A DNA stretch of 64,000 nucleotides from Syntrophaceae bacterium UBA2210. Lineage in GTDB: Bacteria; Desulfobacterota; Syntrophia; Syntrophales; UBA2210. Position 1 is the first letter of the stretch. The number at the start of each line of letters is the position of its first letter. Below, one piece after another: positions 43,338-52,047 of the stretch. The DNA is taken from contig DCUQ01000009.1 of assembly GCA_002327865.1 (NCBI GenBank), positions 62,001-126,000 of the forward strand, in the 5' to 3' direction. Made by a program: the position numbers and the translations under genes. A model generated the notes under the pieces. It saw only the letters and a list, made by a program, of their open reading frames with translations. It ran no database searches and was not told the origin of the DNA.

Positions 43338-44721
43338 TCGAATCGAACACGACCTGCTCGGAAGCATGGAAGTCCCCAAGCATGTCTACTGGGGAATACA
43401 TACCGAACGGGCACGGCATAATTTTCCGATAAGCGTCGCAGCGGTGAATCCGTATCTCATCCGGGCGATGGCGCAGGTTAAGAAGGCGTGCTGCATGGCC
43501 AATGCCGAACTGGGGTATCTTGCACCGGGCAAGGCGGAGGCGATCGTCCGTGCCTGTGATGATATTACGGGAAATGCCCTCGGGGACCAGTTCCCCGTCG
43601 ATGCGCTGCAGGGCGGGGCGGGAACATCCACCAACATGAACGTTAACGAAGTCGTTGCCAACAGGGCGATAGAACTGCTCGGAGGCAAGCCGGGAGATTA
43701 CGCCCTCGTCCATCCTCTTGAGGATGTCAACCTGCATCAGTCGACTAACGATACCTACCCGACGGCGGTAAAGATAGCGTGCATCAACAGGTTGAGAACC
43801 CTGAGCGAGAATATTGCCTCGCTCCAGGGAGCGTTCCAGGAAAAGGAATTCGGCGCCGTTGTAAAGATCGGACGTACGGAACTCCAGGAAGCCGTTCCCA
43901 TCACGCTGGGAACCGAATTTTCCGCCTTTGCGGAGGCCGTCGCGCGGGACCGGTGGAGAACGTTCAAATGCGAGGAACGCCTTCGTGTGGTGAACCTCGG
44001 CGGGACGGCGGTGGGAACGGGGCTTACCGCTCCCAGGGATTACATTTTTCTGGTCATTGAAAAGCTCCGTGAGCTCACCGGTCTCGGCCTTTCACGGGGA
44101 GAAAACATCATGGGGGAAACGGCCAATGCCGATGCCTTCGTAGAGGTCTCCGCCACGTTGAAGGCCCATGCATCGAATCTGGTCAAGATATGCAACGATC
44201 TGAGAATTCTCACCCTTCTGGGAGAAATACGCCTGCCCCCGCTGCAGGCGGGGTCGTCCGTCATGCCGGGGAAAGTCAATCCCGTGCTGCTGGAGGCGGC
44301 GATCCAGTCGGGAATAAAGGTCATGGCAAACGATGCGATCGTCAGCGACGCGGCGAGCAGGGGAACCCTGCAGATCAATGAATTTCTGCCCCTCCTCGCC
44401 CACGCGATGCTCGAATCACTCGACATACTCGTCAACATCGATTCGCTGCTGCAGAACCATGTCGGACAAATCGCCGCCGATGAACAGGCGTGCCGATACT
44501 ACTTCGACAGAAGCCCCATGATCATAACGGCCCTCGTGCCGGTCATCGGATATGAAGAAGCGACGGCGCTGATAACGGAATTCGCCGCCGGCGACGAAAG
44601 GAATATGCGGGCATTCCTGGAACGGCGGCTGGGCAGCGAGATAATTGAGAAGATCTTTTCACCGGAGAAAATCACGGCACTCGGATACAGGAATTATGGA
44701 CACGACACCAAAGGGAAATAG
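43330..44721 (+). CDS. aspA: Aspartate ammonia-lyase in the hydrogenase maturation operon
   Basis: The 463-residue product has the fumarase/aspartase signature GSSVMPGKVNP (about residue 310), GGAGTSTNMNVNEVVANRA and LHQSTNDTYPTAVKIA. Aspartase splits aspartate to fumarate and ammonia; fumarase is the main alternative, but the TSTNMNVNEV and NFPIS segments favour aspartase. It overlaps the regulator upstream by 8 bases and hydF downstream by 26. Its place inside a hydEFG operon suggests that ammonia or another product feeds assembly of the H-cluster amine bridge. That link is inference. Confidence 0.9.
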   Translation: MGNRIEHDLLGSMEVPKHVYWGIHTERARHNFPISVAAVNPYLIRAMAQVKKACCMANAELGYLAPGKAEAIVRACDDITGNALGDQFPVDALQGGAGTSTNMNVNEVVANRAIELLGGKPGDYALVHPLEDVNLHQSTNDTYPTAVKIACINRLRTLSENIASLQGAFQEKEFGAVVKIGRTELQEAVPITLGTEFSAFAEAVARDRWRTFKCEERLRVVNLGGTAVGTGLTAPRDYIFLVIEKLRELTGLGLSRGENIMGETANADAFVEVSATLKAHASNLVKICNDLRILTLLGEIRLPPLQAGSSVMPGKVNPVLLEAAIQSGIKVMANDAIVSDAASRGTLQINEFLPLLAHAMLESLDILVNIDSLLQNHVGQIAADEQACRYYFDRSPMIITALVPVIGYEEATALITEFAAGDERNMRAFLERRLGSEIIEKIFSPEKITALGYRNYGHDTKGK

Positions 44722-45979
44722 ACTTCACATCGCCATTTTCGGAAGGACGAACGTGGGCAAATCGAGCCTGCTCAATCTTTTGATCGGCCAGGACATCGCC
44801 ATTACTTCGCCCGAAGCGGGAACAACGACCGACGTGGTGGAAAAGGCAATGGAGCTTCTGCCGCTGGGGCCGGTTCTGTTTCTCGACACGGCGGGACTCG
44901 ACGACATTTCATCCCTCGCACGTCTCCGTCTTGAAAAAACGTGGAAGATATTCGACCGGGCGGATATCATTCTTCTCGTGATCGAGGCCGACAGGTGGAC
45001 CGAATATGACGAGAAGGTGCTCGCCGAGGCAAAGAAGCGGGACGTGCCCGTCATCGTGGTGATCAACAAGATCGATCTTCACACACCGAGGGAAGAATTT
45101 GTCGCCTCCGTCGAGAAAAAGGCGGGACGGGTGGTCCTCGCCGCCGGCAATGACCGGGCTGGAAGAAACGATTATATCAATCCACTGAAGCGGCATCTTA
45201 TTCAGGTCGCGGCAGATCACTGTATGCAGCCGCCGCCTTTGATCGGAGATCTCCTTCCGTCGGGGGGCGTCGCTGTACTGGTGGTTCCCATCGACCTCGA
45301 GGCGCCGAAGGGTAGACTCATCCTGCCGCAGGTGCAGACGATCCGAGATGCTCTGGACAACGATTCGATGGCGCTCATCGTCAAGGAAAGAGAGCTTGCC
45401 CATGCCCTGGGCAACTTGAAGCAGGCTCCCCATATCGTCGTCTGCGACTCGCAGGTGGTGCAGAAAATGTGCGCCGATACGCCGGCGACGGTTCCCGCAA
45501 CGACATTCTCCATTCTTTTCGCGCGGCACAAGGGCGATCTGGTGGAGGCGGCACGGGGGGCGGCGGCCATCGAGAAGCTGGAACCGGGGGACAAGGTTCT
45601 TATTGCCGAGGCGTGTTCGCACCATCCGCTCCAGGATGATATCGGTCGGGTAAAGATACCGCGGTGGCTCCGTCAGTATACGGGATTCAACCTTTCGGTC
45701 GACGTTTTCGCCGGGCGGGATTATCCCGAGAATCTCTCTCAGTACAAGCTGATCATTCACTGCGGAGCCTGCATGCTGACGAGAAGGGAGATGCTCAACA
45801 GAATCGGAAAGGCAAAAGAAGCGGGCGTATCGATTACCAACTACGGAGTGGCAATATCGCTTTTGCAGGGAGTATTGAGGCGGGTACTTTCACCGTTTCC
45901 TGCGGCATTAAGCACATTCTACAAGGCAATGGGAAAAACACGGGAGGAAGAAACAAATGAGCGGTCAGTCAGCATATAG
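44696..45979 (+). CDS. hydF: [FeFe] hydrogenase maturation GTPase HydF
   Basis: The start at ATG 44696 gives 427 residues beginning MDTTPKGNRLHIAIFGRTNVGKSS, with the P-loop at about residue 15. LDTAGLDD is the Walker B/G3 motif and VINKIDLH the G4 motif. The C-terminal cluster-binding part has EACSHH and HCGACML, the H-x(n)-C-x2-C ligands. HydF is the scaffold that receives the [2Fe] subcluster and delivers it to HydA. It overlaps both aspA and hydG. Confidence 0.95.
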   Translation: MDTTPKGNRLHIAIFGRTNVGKSSLLNLLIGQDIAITSPEAGTTTDVVEKAMELLPLGPVLFLDTAGLDDISSLARLRLEKTWKIFDRADIILLVIEADRWTEYDEKVLAEAKKRDVPVIVVINKIDLHTPREEFVASVEKKAGRVVLAAGNDRAGRNDYINPLKRHLIQVAADHCMQPPPLIGDLLPSGGVAVLVVPIDLEAPKGRLILPQVQTIRDALDNDSMALIVKERELAHALGNLKQAPHIVVCDSQVVQKMCADTPATVPATTFSILFARHKGDLVEAARGAAAIEKLEPGDKVLIAEACSHHPLQDDIGRVKIPRWLRQYTGFNLSVDVFAGRDYPENLSQYKLIIHCGACMLTRREMLNRIGKAKEAGVSITNYGVAISLLQGVLRRVLSPFPAALSTFYKAMGKTREEETNERSVSI

Positions 45980-47450
45980 TATGAAGGAAAAAGATTGGAT
46001 AAGCCGGATCGTAAAGGAAAACGAAATTACCCGGTATATGACCGGCGGAAAAGATTTCATAGACGACGAAAAGATATGGGACAAGATCACTGTCAACAAG
46101 AACCCCGAAGCCGGGAAAATCCGGGACATCATCCGGAAATCACTCGCCATAGAAACCCTTGATCCCGATGAAACCGCGGCCTTGCTGAATGTGGAGGACA
46201 AAGAGTTGTGGGAGGAGATGTTCGAAGCGGCGGGCGAGGTGAAGCGAAGGGTCTATGACAATCGTATCGTGACATTTGCGCCTCTCTACTTCGGAAATCT
46301 TTGTGTCAACAACTGTCTATATTGCGCCTTCAGGAAAGACAACAAAACCGAAGTGAGGAAACGGTTGTCCCTGGAGCAGATACGGGAGGAAGTCAAGGGA
46401 ATGATTTCCATAGGGCACAAGCGCCTTATGCTGGATTGCGGAGAACATCCCGGCACGGACGCCGATTACATTGCCGATGTGCTTCGTACCATTTACGATA
46501 CAAAAATCGGAAGGGGTGAGATAAGGAGGATTAATATTAACGTTGCTTCCATGAGCATCGAAAAACTCAATATGCTTAACCAGGTGGGCATAGGAACATA
46601 TCAGGTATTTCAGGAAACATATCACCATAAAACCTACCGGGATGTTCACCCCGACCTCGAAGCGCCGAAGTCGAATTACGGGTGGAGACTCTATTCTCTG
46701 CACAGGGGAATGGATGCAGGAATAGACGATGCAGGCATAGGCGTTCTCTTCGGCCTGTATGACTGGAGATTCGAGGTCATGGGGCTGCTTTACCACGCAC
46801 TGAATCTGGAAGAGCAATTCGGAATAGGACCTCATACCATTTCAATTCCAAGATTGCAGCCGGCGGAGGACACTCCCTTTATACATTCGACCAGGTACCG
46901 GGTCTCCGACGAGGATTTTAAAAAACTGGTCACGATAATAAGGCTTTCGGTCCCTTACACGGGAATGATTCTCACGGCACGGGAAAGTGCACAGTTGCGC
47001 CGTGAGGTCATTTCATTGGGGATTACCCAGGCGGATGCAGGGACACGAATAGGCATCGGTACCTATAGCGAGAGCTACGACGAGCAGGAAGCAAAAAGGC
47101 AGCAGTTTCTCCTGGGTGATCCGAGAGGGCTGGATGAGTTCATAAGGGAGCTTGCCGAACGCGGATACATCACGTCCTTCTGTACGGCAGGTTACCGGTG
47201 TGGAAGAACCGGGAAGCGTATCATGGATCTCCTGAGATGCGGGCAGGAAGGCCGTTTCTGCAAGCTCAATGCCGTGCTTACCTTCAGGGAATGGCTGGAC
47301 GACTTCGCCAGCGAGGAGACAAAAAAGGCGGGAGAAAAGGTTATCCTGAAAGAACTGGAGGAAATCAAACAGCAGATTCCCTCCACCTACCCGAAACTGA
47401 TGGAATATTACGGAAAGATTAAAGATGGAGAAAGAGACCTGTATTTTTAG
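45957..47450 (+). CDS. hydG: Radical SAM maturase HydG with altered auxiliary-cluster cysteines
   Basis: The 497-residue product splits tyrosine to give CO and CN ligands for the H-cluster. The radical SAM motif CVNNCLYC uses Cys116, 120 and 123. HydG normally binds a second cluster through C-x2-C-x22-C near the C-terminus. Here Cys409 and Cys435 are kept, but the middle position, 412, is Gly (CTAGYRC), and Cys415 lies three residues later. The protein is otherwise complete with GGGAGGAAG before its ATG. It may be a HydG subgroup with a shifted ligand. It overlaps hydF by 23 bases and the next gene by 26. Confidence 0.93.
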   Translation: MSGQSAYSMKEKDWISRIVKENEITRYMTGGKDFIDDEKIWDKITVNKNPEAGKIRDIIRKSLAIETLDPDETAALLNVEDKELWEEMFEAAGEVKRRVYDNRIVTFAPLYFGNLCVNNCLYCAFRKDNKTEVRKRLSLEQIREEVKGMISIGHKRLMLDCGEHPGTDADYIADVLRTIYDTKIGRGEIRRININVASMSIEKLNMLNQVGIGTYQVFQETYHHKTYRDVHPDLEAPKSNYGWRLYSLHRGMDAGIDDAGIGVLFGLYDWRFEVMGLLYHALNLEEQFGIGPHTISIPRLQPAEDTPFIHSTRYRVSDEDFKKLVTIIRLSVPYTGMILTARESAQLRREVISLGITQADAGTRIGIGTYSESYDEQEAKRQQFLLGDPRGLDEFIRELAERGYITSFCTAGYRCGRTGKRIMDLLRCGQEGRFCKLNAVLTFREWLDDFASEETKKAGEKVILKELEEIKQQIPSTYPKLMEYYGKIKDGERDLYF

Positions 47451-47715
47451 GCAGACATTAACCGGTTATCTGAACTGGACGGCGCGATACATTCAGGAAA
47501 CGTACGGGGTTAACGTGTGGTTTGCCGAAATCATGGGAAGAAGATGGTCCTATATCGCCGGCAGCAGGGGAGAAGAAAGTTCCCTGTCTCCCCCAAGCCG
47601 GATCGAAATCACCGACCGGTTCGGGCTCGTTTCTGACGGGTGGGAGAACATTCCCTCCGACGAAAGCGAAGCGATCATATCGCGGCTGAGAGAAACCATA
47701 ACAGCATATGGATAA
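47425..47715 (+). CDS. Unknown 96-residue protein between hydG and hydE
   Basis: I do not recognise this family. The product starts MEKETCIFRQTLTGYLNWTARYIQETYGVNVWFAEIMGRRWSYIAG in spirit of a compact alpha/beta protein, has one Cys at residue 6, and is rich in Trp, Arg and Glu; no membrane segment or signal is seen. Its start lies 26 bases inside hydG and its end 8 bases inside hydE, so all three are translationally coupled. That tight setting argues that it is real and acts in H-cluster assembly, perhaps as an adaptor or chaperone for HydG. Confidence 0.75.
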   Translation: MEKETCIFRQTLTGYLNWTARYIQETYGVNVWFAEIMGRRWSYIAGSRGEESSLSPPSRIEITDRFGLVSDGWENIPSDESEAIISRLRETITAYG

Positions 47716-48721
47716 AGAAGAGATCTTATATTTTCTGGAACATCCCGACGAAGAGGAAAAACTCTTCCGGAAGGCCGATGAAGTACGGAAGAACCGGTGC
47801 GGTAACGATGTCCATATACGGGGGATTATCGAGTTTTCCAATTACTGCTGCCGGAACTGCCGTTACTGCGGATTGAGACGAGACAACGTGAACCTGAACC
47901 GGTACCGGATGGAAGAACGGGAAATTATCGACCTCGCCCGTCGGATTGCCGCGACCGGCATAAAAACGATCGTTCTTCAGTCGGGAGATGATTTTCATTA
48001 CACCCGCAGGGCACTCTGCCGCATCATCGAGCGTATCAAACAAAACGATGACGTCGCAATAACACTGAGCGTCGGGGAACGACCCTTCGACGATTACCGG
48101 GCCTTCAAACTCGCGGGAGTGGACCGGTATCTGCTCAAACACGAAACGGCAAACAGTGATCTTTACGGCAGTCTTCATCCCGGCCAGACTCTGGAACAAA
48201 GATTGAAGATACTGGCGTTTCTGAGAGATATCGGCTGCCAGATAGGATCGGGGAACATCGTCGGCCTCCCCGGTCAAACCTGCGACGACCTCTGTGCCGA
48301 TATCCTCCTGCTCGAAAAGCTGGATCCCGATATGTCGTCCGTAGGACTCTTCATCCCGCAACACGATACGCCGTTATCGAATACTCCTGCCGGAGACCTG
48401 CAGACGGCGCTGAGAGTTCTGGCGCTCGCGAGAACAGCCACTCAGGATGCTCATATACCTGTGACCACGGCAATCGTAACCGCCGATCCCGAGACAGGTC
48501 TGGTTCGAGGATTACGGGCGGGTGCGAATGTTATCATGCCAGATTTTACCCCTGAGACCTGCAGCCGGGAATATGCCATCTACGACAACAAGATACGGAT
48601 TACACTTCAAGAAGCAAAAGAGGCGATCCGTACGACCGGGAGAACAGTATCGAAGACCAGGGGCGATTCGCTGAAACAAAACAGCTGCACATACAGGGAC
48701 ATCGGAACCGGAAAAGCGTAA
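47708..48721 (+). CDS. hydE: Radical SAM maturase HydE
   Basis: The 337-residue product has the radical SAM motif CCRNCRYC with ligands Cys47, 51 and 54, preceded by GIIEFSNY, and HydE features such as LQSGDD, LKHETAN and GNIVGLPGQT. It works with HydG on the iron-cysteine synthon during assembly of the [2Fe] subcluster. It ends the six-gene operon and is convergent with the MacB-like permease gene. Confidence 0.95.
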   Translation: MDKEEILYFLEHPDEEEKLFRKADEVRKNRCGNDVHIRGIIEFSNYCCRNCRYCGLRRDNVNLNRYRMEEREIIDLARRIAATGIKTIVLQSGDDFHYTRRALCRIIERIKQNDDVAITLSVGERPFDDYRAFKLAGVDRYLLKHETANSDLYGSLHPGQTLEQRLKILAFLRDIGCQIGSGNIVGLPGQTCDDLCADILLLEKLDPDMSSVGLFIPQHDTPLSNTPAGDLQTALRVLALARTATQDAHIPVTTAIVTADPETGLVRGLRAGANVIMPDFTPETCSREYAIYDNKIRITLQEAKEAIRTTGRTVSKTRGDSLKQNSCTYRDIGTGKA

Positions 48722-48791
48722 CGGACATTCGATATTGCGGCAAATCGGCACGTAATGTAACAGGCACAAGATCTTTTACTGTAGATTTCGC

Positions 48792-50003
48792 TTACTCGTG
48801 GCGCAGGGCTTCTATCGGATCCAGGCGGGCAGCCTGGCGGGCCGGGAAAAATCCGAATACCACGCCCACCGCGGCGGAAAACAGGAACGCGACGACTATG
48901 ATCCCCGGGTTCAGGATAAAGGGCATACCCAGAATATACGCGCCCGAAGCTGCCGCCAGCAGTCCGAGGGCAATACCGAACAACCCGCCGAAAGAAGACA
49001 ATACAACGGCTTCTATCAGAAACTGCATCAGTACCTCGCGTTCCAGGGCACCGATGGCAAGACGGATTCCGATCTCGCGCGTTCTCTCGGTAACCGAAAC
49101 GAGCATGATGTTCATGATACCTATGCCGCCGACCAGCAGACTGACCGCCGCCACCGCCGCCAGCAGAGCGGTCAGTATCCGGGTCGTACCGGTCATGGTA
49201 CTGACAATCTCCTGCATATCCATCACATGAAAATCATCGTCTTCGCCCGCAGTTATCCGGCGGCGTTCCCGCATTAACCGTTCGATGTTTTCGCGTATTT
49301 CCGTAGTCGATATTCCATCCTGAGCGGATACATAAATATTACTCACATCAGTGTTTCCGGCAATTCTCCTCTGGAAGGCCCGGAGCGGGATGAGAACGAA
49401 GTCATCCTGGTCGGTGCCGAAACTCGACTGTCCCTTGGATTCCAATACCCCGATAACCCGGCAGGAAAGCTTCTGAATGCGGATAACCGCGCCCAGCGGA
49501 TCCGTGTCTCCGAACAATTGTTCCCGCACCGTCGTACCGATTATGCCCACCGCTTTCCCGGAACGCAATTCATCGTCGGCAAACTCGCGGCCGGTTTCAA
49601 GGGGCCAGTCACGTATACGTAAATAGTCGTTTATGCTTCCCATAACCGTGGTAGACCAGTTTTTATTGCCGTAGATGGCCTGCATGCCGGCGGATGCCAT
49701 CGGCGCAACCGCTTCCAGACCGAATATCTCACGGCTGATGATGTCGGCATCTTCCACCTCGAACATGTCGGCCTGTGATCTTACACCGCCGGGTCCCCGC
49801 ATCCCCTGCCCCGGACGCACCTGCAGCATATTGCTGCCGAGGCTGGCGATTTCCGCAGTTACCTGTGCCGTAGCCCCTCCGCCCAGGGTAACCATAGTAA
49901 TGACGGCGGCGACACCGATAACGATGCCGAGAACCGTCAGTGAAGAACGCATTACATTGCGGCGGATTTCTCTCAGGGCGAGAATAATCGTCTCATATAT
50001 CAT
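48792..50003 (-). CDS. MacB-like ABC transporter permease (FtsX-type)
   Basis: I start it at the ATG at 50003 behind GGAGGTCGGCGG, giving 403 residues beginning MIYETIILALREIRRNVMRSSLTVLGIVIGVAA. It has the MacB plan: one N-terminal helix, a large periplasmic domain (residues about 50-275) and three C-terminal helices with VGGIGIMNIMLVSVTERTREIGIRLAIGA. The ATPase is a separate gene, overlapping by 11 bases. It drives a MacAB-TolC type export path in mechanotransmission style. Confidence 0.93.
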   Translation of the reverse strand: MIYETIILALREIRRNVMRSSLTVLGIVIGVAAVITMVTLGGGATAQVTAEIASLGSNMLQVRPGQGMRGPGGVRSQADMFEVEDADIISREIFGLEAVAPMASAGMQAIYGNKNWSTTVMGSINDYLRIRDWPLETGREFADDELRSGKAVGIIGTTVREQLFGDTDPLGAVIRIQKLSCRVIGVLESKGQSSFGTDQDDFVLIPLRAFQRRIAGNTDVSNIYVSAQDGISTTEIRENIERLMRERRRITAGEDDDFHVMDMQEIVSTMTGTTRILTALLAAVAAVSLLVGGIGIMNIMLVSVTERTREIGIRLAIGALEREVLMQFLIEAVVLSSFGGLFGIALGLLAAASGAYILGMPFILNPGIIVVAFLFSAAVGVVFGFFPARQAARLDPIEALRHE

Positions 50004-50733
50004 GACCGCCGACCTCCCCATTGTGCTCTTCGGAATCTATCAGACCGTCGAGAAATCGTACGACCCGTTTAGCATATCGTGCCATTTCAACCTCGTGAGT
50101 TACCATGACGATGGTGATGCCTCGTTCCCGGTTGAACGAACATAGTAATTCCATGATTTCACGACTCCGTGTCGAATCGAGGTTACCCGTCGGTTCATCC
50201 GCCATCAGTACTTCGGGTGCTATCACCATGGCCCTGGCAATGGCCACCCTCTGCTGCTGTCCGCCGGACAGTTCACCTGGGGTATGGCGCTCCCATCCCT
50301 TCAATCCAACGGCATCGAGCGCGTCGGATGCCAGCCGGTGACGGTCACGTGACGGAACTCCCCGGTATATCAACGGCAACTCCACATTCTCCAAAGCAGA
50401 TGTGCGGTTGAGAAGATTGAATCCCTGGAATACGAACCCCAGATAATTTCTCCGAAGCAACGCGCGTTGATCGCGGGACATAGATCCGACATCGAGACCT
50501 TTAAACAGGTAAGTTCCGGACGTGGGCGTGTCAAGGCATCCCAGTATGTTCATGCAGGTAGATTTACCCGACCCGCTCGGTCCCATGACGGCTAAAAACT
50601 CTCCCTGTTTTATTCGCAGGTCGACACCGCTCAGGGCATGCATTGCGACATCACCCATCCCGTATACCTTGGTGATTTCTTTTAATTCGATAAGTATATC
50701 GCTACTGCTAAGGAAAGCCTTTTTCATATTCAT
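49993..50733 (-). CDS. MacB-like ABC transporter ATPase (LolD/MacB-N family)
   Basis: The 246-residue product has Walker A GPSGSGKSTC, the Q-loop VFQGFNLL, the signature LSGGQQQR and Walker B VLMADEPTGNLDS, the last phrase typical of the MacB/LolD group. Its ATG overlaps the adaptor stop by 4 bases and its end overlaps the permease gene. It powers the permease. Confidence 0.94.
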   Translation of the reverse strand: MNMKKAFLSSSDILIELKEITKVYGMGDVAMHALSGVDLRIKQGEFLAVMGPSGSGKSTCMNILGCLDTPTSGTYLFKGLDVGSMSRDQRALLRRNYLGFVFQGFNLLNRTSALENVELPLIYRGVPSRDRHRLASDALDAVGLKGWERHTPGELSGGQQQRVAIARAMVIAPEVLMADEPTGNLDSTRSREIMELLCSFNRERGITIVMVTHEVEMARYAKRVVRFLDGLIDSEEHNGEVGGHDI

Positions 50734-52043
50734 TTGTTCGAGCTCACTGTTCCAACGATCAGCTCCAGACCCGGCTCGATTTCACCCTGTGTTATTTCGG
50801 TCCTGACACCATCCGTCATTCCGACCGATACGGAAACGGGAACTGCCGCGCCGTTCACCGCCTTCCACACACGCTGTTGAGACGTGCCTTTCATATCCGT
50901 GAGCTGTTCCGAACCGTTTTTCTGATGCTGGGGCGGACGAGGTAAAAGTTTGCTCATAACACTGCCATTGCCGGATGTTTTCTCGGTTTCCCCGGCACTT
51001 TCCACCACCGGTGTATAACGTAGTGCCGCATTCGGCACGAGAACCGCGTTTGTTATACTTTTGACCGTTATGACAGCCGTAGCCGTCATCCCGGGCCGCA
51101 AAGACAGGTCCTCATTGTTCACCCTGAGCACAGCCGTGTAAGTCACGACACCGTCCGTTGTTTCGGAACCATATCTGACCTGCATGATCTGTGCGGGAAA
51201 GGTTCGATCAGGGTACGCATCGACAGTGAAAGTAGCCTGTTGCCCTTCCGTAACCCGGCTTACATCCGCCTCGTCGATTCCCACGTGAAGTTCCATACTG
51301 ATAAGATCTTCGGCCAGCGTAAAAAGCACAGGAGCTTCCAGTGACGCCGCCACGGTCTGACCGGGCTCCACATCGCGTGAGAGAACGATACCGTTGACCG
51401 GAGACCGGATAACAGCCTTCGACAGATCCGTCTGGTTGTAAGTCAGTGTAGCCTGGGCCTCGGTTACTTCGGCCTGTGCACTGACAAGCGCGGCCTGAGC
51501 CCTCCGGAACGATGCTTCGGCAGCATCCAGTTCACTTTGTGAAGGTGTCTTGTTTTGTGTCAGTTCGCGGGCATGCTTCATCCGCGCCAGTTCGTTGCGG
51601 GTCTCGAACAGAGTGGCCTGTGCCTCCATCACTTTGCCCCTGGCGGAAGCAAGAGCTGCTTCGGATTTCATAACCTCGGCTTTGAGTTTCGAGGTGTCCA
51701 GCCTCACCAGAACCTGGCCTACGGCAACATGATCGTTATAATCCGCCTCGACCGTTTCTATTATTCCAGACAGTTCACTGCCGATATCGACCTGATTGGT
51801 AGGTTCCAGCGTTCCGGTTGCTGTAACCGTGACGGTAAGGTCTCCCCGCTCGACGGTCTGGGTCTTGAACCGAACCGGACCGTTTTTGTCATTGCCGATC
51901 CAGTAAAGAACGGCGGCCGCGATCAGCAGGATTGCAATCCCCCATCCCAGCCACCACTTCAATCGTCGTTTAGAATGTGATGAAGCGTCCATTTCCAGAA
52001 TATTTGTAATATCCGAATCCTGATTCATGTGCTTGTTTTCCAT
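50730..52043 (-). CDS. MacA-like periplasmic adaptor
   Basis: The ATG at 52043 (MENKHMNQDSD) is preferred to an in-frame GTG at 52058. A short cytosolic stretch leads to one membrane helix (GWGIAILLIAAAVLYWIG) and then lipoyl, hairpin and beta-barrel domains, with ATGTLEPTNQVDIGSELSG and IRSPVNGIVLSRDVEPGQTV as family marks. It bridges the ABC permease and the outer membrane channel encoded upstream. Confidence 0.92.
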   Translation of the reverse strand: MENKHMNQDSDITNILEMDASSHSKRRLKWWLGWGIAILLIAAAVLYWIGNDKNGPVRFKTQTVERGDLTVTVTATGTLEPTNQVDIGSELSGIIETVEADYNDHVAVGQVLVRLDTSKLKAEVMKSEAALASARGKVMEAQATLFETRNELARMKHARELTQNKTPSQSELDAAEASFRRAQAALVSAQAEVTEAQATLTYNQTDLSKAVIRSPVNGIVLSRDVEPGQTVAASLEAPVLFTLAEDLISMELHVGIDEADVSRVTEGQQATFTVDAYPDRTFPAQIMQVRYGSETTDGVVTYTAVLRVNNEDLSLRPGMTATAVITVKSITNAVLVPNAALRYTPVVESAGETEKTSGNGSVMSKLLPRPPQHQKNGSEQLTDMKGTSQQRVWKAVNGAAVPVSVSVGMTDGVRTEITQGEIEPGLELIVGTVSSNK

Positions 52044-52047
52044 AATA

